Shown here: positions 33,759-42,579 of the stretch, piece after piece
Layout of the letters: each line of letters starts with the position of its first letter
Position numbering within the stretch: position 1 is the stretch's first letter
Assembly: GCA_041538025.1 (NCBI GenBank)
Contig: JBGOEV010000011.1
Coordinates: 1-59,670 of the forward strand
Length of the DNA: 59,670 nucleotides
DNA from: Thermosaccharophagus gerlachensis
Lineage (GTDB): Bacteria; Armatimonadota; Fervidibacteria; Fervidibacterales; Thermosaccharophagaceae
Direction of reading: 5' to 3'
Translations under genes and position numbers: made by a program
Notes under the pieces: generated by a model
Database searches by the model: none
Told to the model about the DNA's origin: nothing
The model's input: the letters and a program-made list of their open reading frames with translations, nothing else

Positions 33759-35291
33759 ATGCTTGCGAGGTTGCAGAGCGCAGCTCTCATTGGCATTGAT
33801 GCATACATTGTGCAAGTTGAAGTGGACATACTTCCCGGGATGCCAAGCATCAAGGTTGTAGGCTTACCAGACAGGGCTGTAACTGAGAGCGTTGAGCGCA
33901 TCCGCTCAGCGATCAGGAACTCACAATACGAGTTGCCGAGGCGCCCAATAACTGTTAACCTCGCACCAGCAGATACAAAGAAAGAGGGCGCAGCTTTTGA
34001 CTTACCAATTGCGCTTGGGATATTGATGGCGAGCGGACAGATCAATGTCCGTTCGTTGGATGATTTCGTCATAGTTGGGGAACTGTCGCTTGATGGTAGC
34101 CTGCGACCTGTAAACGGCGTTCTATCAATAGCTATGGGCGCAAGGGATGCTGGCATAAAAGCTTTGGTAGTCCCATTCCAAAACGCTTGTGAAGCTGCAG
34201 TTGTAAGGGAGGTTGATGTATACGCAGTTAAGTCGCTCCACGAAGCTGCCATGGTTGTGACGAACCCACAGTCGTTTCAACCACACCCAAAAACAGAGTT
34301 TGAAGGGGAATTCGTCCTTGGCGAACATGATGTTGACTTCAGCGAGGTGAAGGGGCAAGAGCACGCTAAAAGAGCGCTTGAGATAGCTGCTGCCGGAGGA
34401 CACAATGTGCTCATGATAGGACCACCGGGCTCTGGTAAGACAATGCTTGCGAGGCGTCTGCCAACTATCCTGCCACCAATGAGCGTTGAGGAAATGCTTG
34501 AGGTCACAAAGATATACAGCGTTGCTGGATTGCTCCCAAGGGATAAGGGTCTCATAACGACGCGTCCGTTTAGGGCACCGCACCATACGATATCAAATGC
34601 TGGCTTGATAGGTGGTGGCTCAATACCGAAGCCCGGTGAGGTTAGCTTGGCGCACAACGGGGTTCTCTTCCTTGACGAGTTCCCTGAATTCCACAGGGAC
34701 ACGCTTGAGGTGTTGCGACAGCCAATTGAAGATGGCGAAGTAACGATAACAAGGGCTGCACACACTATCACTTTCCCGGCTCGCTTCACACTCATTGCAG
34801 CAATGAATCCGTGCCCTTGTGGCTACGCTACCGACATGACGAGAAGATGCACATGCACCGAGAGCCAGATAAGGCGCTACAGGATGCGCATTTCAGGACC
34901 GCTCGTTGACCGAATTGACATCCATATTGAAGTGCCAAAGCTTCGTCCCGATGAAATACTTGAGCCATCACAATCTGAAACATCAGCTCAGATACGTGAA
35001 AGGGTGGTAAGGGCTCGTCAAATACAGCTTGAGAGGTTCGCTGACAGTGGCATCTTCTGTAATGCGCATATGCAACAAAAGCATATGCGTCAATTCTGTA
35101 TCATGACCGAGGGCGCAAAGCAAATTCTTAAGCGGGCTATAGAATCTCTTGGGTTCAGCGCAAGGGGAAGTGACCGTATACTTAAAGTTGCGAGGACTAT
35201 CGCAGACCTTTGTGGCTCGGAGTTAATAAGGGAGGAACACATAGCTGAGGCAATACAATACCGAGCACTTGATAGAGAATTGTTTGTTTGA
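33759..35291 (+). CDS. comM: ComM/YifB-family AAA+ helicase-like protein
   Basis: 510 residues. The N-terminal Lon-S5-like domain begins MLARLQSAALIGIDAYIV and includes VGLPDRAVTESVERIRSAI, both highly conserved in ComM. Walker A GPPGSGKTMLARRLP starts near residue 225; FLDEFPEF is Walker B. A Cys cluster (NPCPCGYATD, RCTCTESQI) and the C-terminal Mg-chelatase-like helical domain follow. ComM promotes branch migration of incoming DNA during natural transformation in known cases. The ATG at 33759 is 8 nt after AGGGGT; ATG 33753 and TTG 33750 lie too close to that site. Confidence 0.92.
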   Translation: MLARLQSAALIGIDAYIVQVEVDILPGMPSIKVVGLPDRAVTESVERIRSAIRNSQYELPRRPITVNLAPADTKKEGAAFDLPIALGILMASGQINVRSLDDFVIVGELSLDGSLRPVNGVLSIAMGARDAGIKALVVPFQNACEAAVVREVDVYAVKSLHEAAMVVTNPQSFQPHPKTEFEGEFVLGEHDVDFSEVKGQEHAKRALEIAAAGGHNVLMIGPPGSGKTMLARRLPTILPPMSVEEMLEVTKIYSVAGLLPRDKGLITTRPFRAPHHTISNAGLIGGGSIPKPGEVSLAHNGVLFLDEFPEFHRDTLEVLRQPIEDGEVTITRAAHTITFPARFTLIAAMNPCPCGYATDMTRRCTCTESQIRRYRMRISGPLVDRIDIHIEVPKLRPDEILEPSQSETSAQIRERVVRARQIQLERFADSGIFCNAHMQQKHMRQFCIMTEGAKQILKRAIESLGFSARGSDRILKVARTIADLCGSELIREEHIAEAIQYRALDRELFV

Positions 35292-35337
35292 GCTACATAA
35301 ACCGTGATGACAAAATGCTCAACAGGGGGTGCATCTC

Positions 35338-36987
35338 ATGCGATCTCGTTGCACCTTGTTACTTCGTTATGCCGTTGCGTGGTTGATGTGCATTCACCTT
35401 TCAATCACAACTATTGCGTTGGCAGGTGCGGACAAGTGGCTCCTCTTCCGTAACACTCCAGATGGAGCTGCGACATGTGAGGCATCGCTTCGTTTTCCTC
35501 TTTTCCTGAAGTGGAAGTTCCAACCTGACATAGTGACACGTCGCCACACAATATCGCCAGTTACAGACGGTGAAAATGTTTACTATGCGTGTGGCAGAAC
35601 AATCTACGCAATCAACTGTGATGTTGGGCAGTTAAGTTGGGCATATGATGCACCGCAAACAATAACATGTCCGTTGGCTATCGCTGGCGATTTGGTTATA
35701 GCAGCAACGAGTGGAGGGCATGTTTTTGCGCTCAAAGCCAAGTCTGGAGTGCTTGAGTGGACATTTAGAGCACAAGCTGGGATAGGAGTTCCGCCATTCT
35801 TATTTGATGGGTATTTGCTTGTATTGACACACACCGGCGTTGCTCATCTCATTGATGTAGCTCATGGTGATGAGCTTGCAACAGTTCAACTGCCGACATC
35901 CGTAGTCAGCATACCAGCCAAGAGCAGTGATTGGCTATCCATGATCACGAGCAATAGGCGGATGCTCATCGTTGGGTTGAAACGCCATGATAAAGGTGTT
36001 AGCATTGAAGTGCTTGCCAATTCACCACTTGGTGTCGGCAGCGCACCAACTCAGCCAATAGCTCAAAGCCCATTTGTCTATGTTGGGGTTGGGCGCTCAC
36101 TCTGCATTTACGATGTGCGTTGGAGGAAGATAACAAGGCAGGTTGCTCTACCCGACATCGCTATAGGCGCACAGGCTCTGAAGGAAAAAACCATTTACAT
36201 CGCTACGAGAAGTGGCACAGTCCATGCGATTGATGTTGAATCGGGTAAGGAAATATGGCAGCAGAACCTTAAGCAGCCGATTTACTCAGGTGTATCGGCA
36301 AGCGCGGATTCTGTTTTCGTTACTGCTGCAAGTGGGCTCGTGTATGCATTAAGCGCTGAGGATGGAAAAGTTATATGGCGCTTCAAGCTCGGTGACGAAA
36401 ACCCATATGACGAAGGAAGGGCACGCATATATTCCCCGCCAGTTGTAACGAGCAACGGGGTTTATGTTACATCAAGTGATGGTAGTCTCTATGCTTTCTG
36501 CAGTGACTTCATAGATTCTACCCCTCCAGTTTTTGTCTCCGCTTCATTACGCATACCTTCAAAAGACCCAACTCGCTTTGTTCTTTACAAGCTTGCAGAA
36601 GCAACCGATGAGAAACCAACACAAGTTCCGGGCTACCCACCGATTAAACTCCTTCTGACTCTCTCAGATGCTGGTAGTGGAATTGACCCAGCTGGTTTTC
36701 AAGCCACATGCACTCGTTTGCCCAAACTCCCATTTGAGTTTGATGAGACGAAAGGAACGCTAACGCTTGATATACATGTTCCCACAGGGAAGGGCGTAAG
36801 GAGAGCACTCCCAGATGGCGAATACCTTGTAGTTGTAACTTCAAAGGACTATGCTGGCAACATAGGCAGGTATAGGCTTCGGTTCCAAATCAATAACTCT
36901 TTACCGCTCCCATCACCACCTGAGATAGCACCAACAACACCTGGAGCACCCACAACGAGTGAGTATGGTGCACCTTTTGGTGGTTGA
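35338..36987 (+). CDS. exported PQQ-type beta-propeller protein
   Basis: 549 residues with an N-terminal signal peptide (LLLRYAVAWLMCIHLSITTIA). Repeats of the form YAI/HAID...G...W, such as VYYACGRTIYAINCDVGQLS, VHAIDVESGKEIWQQNL and VYALSAEDGKVIWRFKL, are PQQ/outer membrane assembly (BamB-like) propeller blades; about seven can be counted. Residues about 400-520 form a separate beta domain with Ser/Pro-rich tail. No quinone ligands are evident, so it is probably a binding or scaffold protein. ATG 35338 follows AGGGGGTG. Confidence 0.75.
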   Translation: MRSRCTLLLRYAVAWLMCIHLSITTIALAGADKWLLFRNTPDGAATCEASLRFPLFLKWKFQPDIVTRRHTISPVTDGENVYYACGRTIYAINCDVGQLSWAYDAPQTITCPLAIAGDLVIAATSGGHVFALKAKSGVLEWTFRAQAGIGVPPFLFDGYLLVLTHTGVAHLIDVAHGDELATVQLPTSVVSIPAKSSDWLSMITSNRRMLIVGLKRHDKGVSIEVLANSPLGVGSAPTQPIAQSPFVYVGVGRSLCIYDVRWRKITRQVALPDIAIGAQALKEKTIYIATRSGTVHAIDVESGKEIWQQNLKQPIYSGVSASADSVFVTAASGLVYALSAEDGKVIWRFKLGDENPYDEGRARIYSPPVVTSNGVYVTSSDGSLYAFCSDFIDSTPPVFVSASLRIPSKDPTRFVLYKLAEATDEKPTQVPGYPPIKLLLTLSDAGSGIDPAGFQATCTRLPKLPFEFDETKGTLTLDIHVPTGKGVRRALPDGEYLVVVTSKDYAGNIGRYRLRFQINNSLPLPSPPEIAPTTPGAPTTSEYGAPFGG

Positions 36988-37010
36988 GCACTTCTAAGGG
37001 GGTGAAATTG

Positions 37011-37544
37011 ATGGCAGTGCTACGGTGGGTTGGAAGGACGATCTCAATCATGTTCAAAATGCTTGTTGCACTGCTTTGTCTTTTTAGCGTCTTTTATGTA
37101 GCGTATTTTGCTTACCTCAACTCTTTATTCCCGGTGCGCGTCGTTAACGAGAGAATGATTGAATTTGCCGTCCTTGGTCCACCATTCATCAACGATGGAT
37201 ACTACACGCTCATGGCACATGTTTATGAGATGGTTTGCCTACCGACATTGATTGCAATAGCTGTAACATTGCTTGTCCTGTGGATCAGCGGTTACAGGCA
37301 TGAGGAGTTCTGGCGACGTGTGGCATATGAGCGAGAACAACAGTTGCGCCTCTCAAGGAAGCAAATTGGAGAGCTTGAAGAAGCCCTCAGAAGGCATTAC
37401 AGGGAGTATCAAGAGTTTGTCATAAGGGCGCTTAGCGCAGCGAGGGGTGAGCTGACAGAGGGCGTAAGCGAAGTCGTTATGGAAGCAAAGCCCCTCCCTT
37501 CGCAAAGCGAGCAAGCTCTTGAACCACCAAAGCAAGAAACATGA
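37011..37544 (+). CDS. small membrane protein with coiled-coil tail
   Basis: 177 residues with two transmembrane segments (about 12-38 and 62-90) and a C-terminal Glu/Arg-rich helical tail (EREQQLRLSRKQIGELEEAL, then more heptad-like sequence). AAGGGGGTG precedes ATG 37011. Not recognised. It is packed between the propeller gene and dprA with a 23-nt gap upstream, so it is probably in the same transcript. Confidence 0.65.
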   Translation: MAVLRWVGRTISIMFKMLVALLCLFSVFYVAYFAYLNSLFPVRVVNERMIEFAVLGPPFINDGYYTLMAHVYEMVCLPTLIAIAVTLLVLWISGYRHEEFWRRVAYEREQQLRLSRKQIGELEEALRRHYREYQEFVIRALSAARGELTEGVSEVVMEAKPLPSQSEQALEPPKQET

Positions 37545-37561
37545 AAAGCAAGGTGAACAAT

Positions 37562-38698
37562 ATGGATGAGGAGTTAATAGCTTGGGTGAGACTGACGAGG
37601 TGTGGTATATCCTCGGAGAGGTTGTTGTCGCTTTTGCGTGTCTATGGTTCACCGCAGGCTATCTTTGAAGCAGACGAAGATAGTTTGCTGTGCATTGAAG
37701 GTATAAGCGAAGCCCACTTGAGCAAGCTAAGGAAAGCAAAGCTTGATGAAGAAGCATTGAAGGATGTGGAAAAGCTCAATTCAATTGGTGGCAAGCTGAT
37801 CACATACTTTGACGAACGCTATCCAGCATTGCTTCGCCAGCTCCCCGATGCCCCTATAGCTCTTTATGCACTTGGTGAGATCAGCACGAGTAAGGAGCTG
37901 TTTATAGCAATGGTTGGAACAAGACGCCCTTCCGATTACGGTCGGCAGGTAGCATATAAACTGGCTTACGAAATCGCATCAAGTGGTGGTGTAGTAGTAA
38001 GCGGGATGGCTGTCGGGATTGATGGAGCAGCACACCGTGGTGCTCTTGATGCAGGTGGCAAAACGATAGCCGTTTTGGGTTGCGGGATTGATGTTGTCTA
38101 TCCAAAGGCACATTCACAACTGCGAGAGCGCATCATTGAGAGTGGTATGTTGCTAAGCGAATTCCCACTCGGGGTTTATCCTCAGCCGTGGCACTTCCCC
38201 GTTCGCAACAGACTCATAAGTGGTATGTCGCTTGCTGTCATCGTTGTTGAAGCACCGCAGGGCAGTGGTGCTTTGCTGACGGCGGATTGGGCGCTTGAGC
38301 AAGGTAGGGAAGTGCTTGTCGTTCCCGGACCTATAACAAGCCCCACCTTCAAAGGTAACCATCAACTCATCAAGGAAGGAGCACAAATAGTTGAAACAGC
38401 TGAAGATGTGTTTGAAGCTCTCGGGATACCGAAAGAAGAAATTAAGCCACATGTTGAGGCTACACAAAAGGCACAACTTCAAAGGCTTCCCGGACTTAGC
38501 CCAGTTGAGCTTAAGATACTTGAGGTTCTCTCAAAGGGTGAAAAGCACATTGACCAAATAGTTCGTGAGACAGCCATGCCGATCTCCGAAGTTAGCACAG
38601 CGTTAGTTCAACTTGAGGTGAGGAAATTAGCAAAGCGTGGGCGTGGTGGCTTGTATGCGCTTTCACAAGAAGCCGTAAAAACGCTAACAACACAATAA
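37562..38698 (+). CDS. dprA: DNA processing protein DprA
   Basis: 378 residues. This protein loads RecA on incoming single-stranded DNA during transformation. The Rossmann-like domain shows AMVGTRRPSDYGRQVAY, VVVSGMAVGIDGAAHRGAL and TIAVLGCGIDVVYPKAH, all DprA/Smf signature segments. An N-terminal helix-hairpin-helix-like region (LLCIEGISEAHLSKL) and a C-terminal winged helix (LSPVELKILEVLSKGEKHID) complete the family layout. ATG 37562 follows AAGGTG; an ATG at 37541 overlaps the previous stop but has no ribosome site. Confidence 0.93.
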   Translation: MDEELIAWVRLTRCGISSERLLSLLRVYGSPQAIFEADEDSLLCIEGISEAHLSKLRKAKLDEEALKDVEKLNSIGGKLITYFDERYPALLRQLPDAPIALYALGEISTSKELFIAMVGTRRPSDYGRQVAYKLAYEIASSGGVVVSGMAVGIDGAAHRGALDAGGKTIAVLGCGIDVVYPKAHSQLRERIIESGMLLSEFPLGVYPQPWHFPVRNRLISGMSLAVIVVEAPQGSGALLTADWALEQGREVLVVPGPITSPTFKGNHQLIKEGAQIVETAEDVFEALGIPKEEIKPHVEATQKAQLQRLPGLSPVELKILEVLSKGEKHIDQIVRETAMPISEVSTALVQLEVRKLAKRGRGGLYALSQEAVKTLTTQ

Positions 38699-38714
38699 CA
38701 CGGGGGTGGTTAGG

Positions 38715-39473
38715 ATGCGTTGTATATACAACACAATTGCACTTGCCTCCTGCGTTGCAACTTCATTGTTTATCTTCGGAGCCGAAGGGAACAATGAGGC
38801 GCAGAAACTAAGGGTTGCGATATTCACCGGTGGACACGACTTTGATAGGAAGGAGTTCTTCACCATCTTTGATTGGATGGGGAATGTGACATGGGAAGAA
38901 TTCAAACAACCTGAAGCAAACCAACTCTGGTGCAACGAGGGTAAACTGAGGCGTTACGATGCTATTGTGCTTTACGATATGTGGCAACAAATCACGGATG
39001 AGCAAAAGGAATGCATGGTGCGTGCCTTGAAGGAAGGGATAGTTGGGCTACTGGTGATACATCATGCGATAGCTTCATACCAAAACTGGGATGAGTATTG
39101 GCGCATCATAGGCGCTAAGTATTTCCTGTCGCCCGGGAAAGACCCGGATGGGAAACCGAGAGGGCGCTCGCAGGTTGCTTTTGGTGTGAAGATGAAAATA
39201 ACCATCGCTGATAAAGAGCACCCGATAACAAAGGGCTTCAGCGACTTTGAAGTCGTTGATGAATGTTACAAAGGCTATTGGGTTAGCCCAGATGTGCATA
39301 TGCTTTTAACAACTGACTGCCAGCAAAACGAACCTTCCATAGCATGGGCGAAAGAATATGGGAAGACAAGGGTTGTTTATATCCAGCTTGGTCATGGTCC
39401 TGAAGCCTATCGTAATGCAACTTATCGTGAATTCCTAAAGCGCGCTCTTCTTTGGGTAGCCAAGAAACTTTAA
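38715..39473 (+). CDS. exported ThuA-like (trehalose-utilisation-type) protein
   Basis: 252 residues with a signal peptide (IALASCVATSLFIFG). VAIFTGGHDFDRKEFFTIFD begins the ThuA fold (glutamine amidotransferase-like), and VGLLVIHHAIASYQNWDEYW is the conserved His-containing block. EHPITKGFSDFEVVDECYKG and TRVVYIQLGHGPEAYRNATY complete the family pattern. Often linked to sugar catabolism, but biochemical roles of secreted forms are unclear. ATG 38715 is 8 nt after GGGGGTGG. It is followed immediately by a URO-D-like gene. Confidence 0.8.
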   Translation: MRCIYNTIALASCVATSLFIFGAEGNNEAQKLRVAIFTGGHDFDRKEFFTIFDWMGNVTWEEFKQPEANQLWCNEGKLRRYDAIVLYDMWQQITDEQKECMVRALKEGIVGLLVIHHAIASYQNWDEYWRIIGAKYFLSPGKDPDGKPRGRSQVAFGVKMKITIADKEHPITKGFSDFEVVDECYKGYWVSPDVHMLLTTDCQQNEPSIAWAKEYGKTRVVYIQLGHGPEAYRNATYREFLKRALLWVAKKL

Positions 39474-39487
39474 TGGTGGTGAGTGGG

Positions 39488-40612
39488 ATGAGCGTTGAAT
39501 TCAATCCGGAGCGCTACCAGAGCCAAATTGAAGATGCGCGCAGGCGCTTGAGCATAGCTAAGCAGTTTCGCGAGCCTGACAGAGTCCCAATCACAATAAA
39601 TGTAGCTGGACCGTTTTACTGCAAGTTGTTCGGTGTAAAGCTTCGTGATTATTACGAGAACTTGGATGTGCAGATTGAGGTTCAGGTGCGCGGTCAAAAG
39701 TGGGCTTTTGAGGAACTGCGTGATGACCGCCCTTGGTATGGGATAAACCTTGACATAGGCACTGTTGCCGAAGCAATATACTTTGACCTGCCTATAGAGA
39801 AACCCGAAGATTCACCGCCTTGGATAGTGCGCACTATGAGCTTACCAGAAGCGGTTGAAAAGCTGAAGTTGAAAGACCCAAGCGAACATAAAGGTGTGCT
39901 TGAATACTACCGCAAGTATGAGCGATTGAAGGAGAGGGTCGAAAAGCTCGGCATAAGGATGCCAGTCAATGCTGGGTTGACGATTCACCCACCGCTCTCT
40001 GCAGCATGTGGCATAATTGAGCCTCAAGAAGTCTTTCTTTATCTGGTTGACGAGCCACAACTTGTTCACCGCCTCTTTGAGAAACTGCTACTTGCTTTTT
40101 TCATGCTTCGTGACTTCGCCGATAAATACTTCGGGCGAAAGACAACCTCCATAGGGTTGGCTGATGACCACTCCGCTTTCATCTCTGATGAAATGTATCG
40201 CATGCATGTTATGCCATACAACATGCTCATTTATGCCCGTTACGGTATTAATGGGCGCTACTTGCACGCTGATGGTCCAAACGACCACCACTTTGAAACA
40301 TATGCGAACATAATGAAGCTCACGGAGATGGATATCGGTGGATTCAGCGATGTCGCAAATGCAAAAAGAGCCTTTGCGGGCAAAGTGTTCTTTAGTGGTG
40401 GGTTGAATTGCAAAGACCTTTACTATGACCTTGAATATGCAAAACCGAAAATAAAGCGAGCCATAAGAGTGGGTGCACCTGGTGGTGGCTTTGCGCTTGC
40501 TATCGGCGGTGAGGCATACATCGGTATTAATCCAGACACGCTCGTTAAGGCAGTAGAGTATGCAAAGTCCATTGGGCGCTACCCGATTGATCTGGAAATG
40601 CTTTCAGATTGA
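39488..40612 (+). CDS. uroporphyrinogen decarboxylase (URO-D)-family protein
   Basis: About 374 residues, in the URO-D/MtaA/CmuA superfamily of TIM barrels. DDHSAFISDEMYRMHVMPYN, HADGPNDHHFE and KVFFSGGLNCKDL are typical of the divergent URO-D-like clade that includes corrinoid methyltransferases. The Arg-rich N-terminal motif of true HemE is not visible, so heme synthesis is unlikely. Possible roles are methyl transfer or demethylation. ATG 39488 (GGTGAGTGGG upstream) is favoured; ATG 39473 overlaps the ThuA stop. It is in a two-gene unit with the ThuA-like gene. Confidence 0.75.
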   Translation: MSVEFNPERYQSQIEDARRRLSIAKQFREPDRVPITINVAGPFYCKLFGVKLRDYYENLDVQIEVQVRGQKWAFEELRDDRPWYGINLDIGTVAEAIYFDLPIEKPEDSPPWIVRTMSLPEAVEKLKLKDPSEHKGVLEYYRKYERLKERVEKLGIRMPVNAGLTIHPPLSAACGIIEPQEVFLYLVDEPQLVHRLFEKLLLAFFMLRDFADKYFGRKTTSIGLADDHSAFISDEMYRMHVMPYNMLIYARYGINGRYLHADGPNDHHFETYANIMKLTEMDIGGFSDVANAKRAFAGKVFFSGGLNCKDLYYDLEYAKPKIKRAIRVGAPGGGFALAIGGEAYIGINPDTLVKAVEYAKSIGRYPIDLEMLSD

Positions 40613-40644
40613 AGTAGCCCTTGAGTTGTTTCGTTGGGCACAAA

Positions 40645-41769
40645 TTATTGTTGTTCTTTTGCCGATCGCAAAAACGCACAAACAATCTCAACGATCTTCA
40701 AACCAGCTTTACCGTCACCATATGGGAACGCTGAATCCCTCCCGGGCTTTGCCCTTGTTGCTGCTTCAACAATCCTGTCTGGATCGCACCCAACAAGCGT
40801 ATTCCAACCTGTCTCCACGGTTTCTATCCATTCTGTTTGCTCACGCAAGGTGATGCAAGGCACTCGGAAGAAAAAGGCTTCCTTTTGGACACCACCGGAG
40901 TCGGTCAAAATCAGGTGGGCATTCTTCTCAAGCACCAACATGTCAAGATAGGAAACTGGCTCAAAAACACGCACGCCTTTCATCTGCCAGCCAATTGCTG
41001 TTATTTGTTTCTTCGTGCGCGGATGAATTGGAAACACAACTTTCATACCTTCCTCTGCGATCCTTTCAAGCCCTTCCAGTATGGCGCTCAGTCGTTCTAA
41101 GTTGTCTGTATTTTCTGCCCTGTGGATGGTGGCGAGAGCATACCCTTTCGGCTCAAGCCCAAAACGAGAAAGGACATCCGATTTATCCTCAGCAACCTCC
41201 AGATACATAAGCACTGCATCATACATTACATCGCCAACAAAGTGGACTCCCTCAGTTATACCCTCCAGTTTGAGATTTTTCACAGCTGTTTCTGTCGGGC
41301 AGAAGAGCAGATCCGATACATGGTCAGTCAATATGCGATTGATTTCCTCTGGCACACGCTTATTGAAGCATCTTAGCCCAGCCTCCACATGCGCCACAGG
41401 GATGCGCAGTTTAGCGGAGGCAAGGGCACCAGCGAGCGTGCTATTTGTGTCACCGTATACTATCACCAAGTCTGGCTTTTCATTGAGTAAAACTTCCTCA
41501 ATCCGCTTGAGCATTTCACCTGTCTGGTAGCCGTGAGTCCCAGAACCAACGCCAAGGTGGTAGTCTGGTGCTTTTATGCCCAGCTCATCAAAAAAGACTT
41601 GCGACATTAGGTAGTCATAATGCTGCCCTGTGTGGAGCAGTATCTCACATATCTGTTCCTTCACACATAGCTTGTTGTGTTGCTCAATAGCCCTGAGGAT
41701 GGGCGCGAGCTTTATAAACTGCGGTCTTGCACCAACAATATCCATGACCTTAAAAACTTTAAAATTCAA
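40645..41769 (-). CDS. wecB: UDP-N-acetylglucosamine 2-epimerase, non-hydrolysing
   Basis: This converts UDP-GlcNAc to UDP-ManNAc for surface polysaccharide synthesis. VGARPQFIKLAPILRAIEQH, HTGQHYDYLMSQVFFDELGI and IPVAHVEAGLRCFNKRVPEE are hallmark segments with catalytic and UDP-binding residues; LTDSGGVQKEAFF is near the C-terminus. 374 residues, full length. The start is TTG at 41769 preceded by GGTGAG; an internal ATG at 41745 would trim 8 residues close to the first strand. Confidence 0.92.
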   Translation of the reverse strand: MNFKVFKVMDIVGARPQFIKLAPILRAIEQHNKLCVKEQICEILLHTGQHYDYLMSQVFFDELGIKAPDYHLGVGSGTHGYQTGEMLKRIEEVLLNEKPDLVIVYGDTNSTLAGALASAKLRIPVAHVEAGLRCFNKRVPEEINRILTDHVSDLLFCPTETAVKNLKLEGITEGVHFVGDVMYDAVLMYLEVAEDKSDVLSRFGLEPKGYALATIHRAENTDNLERLSAILEGLERIAEEGMKVVFPIHPRTKKQITAIGWQMKGVRVFEPVSYLDMLVLEKNAHLILTDSGGVQKEAFFFRVPCITLREQTEWIETVETGWNTLVGCDPDRIVEAATRAKPGRDSAFPYGDGKAGLKIVEIVCAFLRSAKEQQ

Positions 41770-41811
41770 AGCTGCTCACCACTAAGCTACAAACAGGGTA
41801 AGCTAAAACAC

Positions 41812-42573
41812 TCATTGTGAGACGAATGGCGGTTCGCCCTGTATGGATTCAATCAATTGCAAAGCCCTCTTCACCTTTTCACTATCGCCCTCAATCATTA
41901 ATCTCACTGAGCCTTCCGCGCCTGCAACACCACCTGATGCTATCAATGTTGCTTCAACATCGCATAGAAGCTTCAAAGCTTCTATCTCGGTGATTATTGT
42001 TCCTGTGACTGGCATCAGCGTTGGTGTTTCCGTAAGCAGTTCATCATCGGGCGCTCTTGTTTTTACGCTTAAAGTTTCAATGTCCTCATAGACAAGTTTC
42101 TCCAAGCCTACAGGGATGACAAGTTCAATCCTCCTTGCCACAATGGTTCCTATTGTTGCGCCAATGGTTCCCCCTTCAGGATGCCCAATAAGTATGCCAG
42201 CAGTTTTCCTCCTGTAATCAAGTGCGTTTGCGCCTTTTATGAAAACGTCACCCTTACCCATGTGCTTTACAGCTTCAATCACGGTCATCCCTTCAACTGG
42301 AACACCGTTCTTGAGCACTATGTCAGGCAACTTTTGTTCTCTTAACCCGGATGTGTGCATTGTCTTTCTCGGCATTGTTAGCCCTGTGGTGTATGCAGGC
42401 TTGTCTATCGTTCTACCGAGCAATTCCTCAACAACGTAAGCGTTAGTTGTTCCCTTTGCAATTGCAATCATGCCTTCCTTAAGTGCCCTTTGAACAGACT
42501 GGAGTGCAGCGACACCTTTAGCTATAAGGCGCTTTGACTCAGCAACTGTAAGAACAACACTTGCCCTCGCCAC
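41812..42573 (-). CDS. conserved protein of unknown function
   Basis: 253 residues, no signal peptide. The start VVLTVAESKRLIAKGVAALQ and the segment IAKGTTNAYVVEELLG, then GDVFIKGANALDYRR and GHPEGGTIGATIG, look like a conserved family I have seen in archaea and deep-branching bacteria, but no function is known to me. The glycine-rich HPEGGTIGATIGTIVARRIE segment may bind a nucleotide or phosphate, by inference only. GTG at 42573 with GAGGGAGATGA upstream lies 6 nt from the purA stop, so it is in an operon with purA. Confidence 0.7.
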   Translation of the reverse strand: MARASVVLTVAESKRLIAKGVAALQSVQRALKEGMIAIAKGTTNAYVVEELLGRTIDKPAYTTGLTMPRKTMHTSGLREQKLPDIVLKNGVPVEGMTVIEAVKHMGKGDVFIKGANALDYRRKTAGILIGHPEGGTIGATIGTIVARRIELVIPVGLEKLVYEDIETLSVKTRAPDDELLTETPTLMPVTGTIITEIEALKLLCDVEATLIASGGVAGAEGSVRLMIEGDSEKVKRALQLIESIQGEPPFVSQ

Positions 42574-42579
42574 CTCAGA

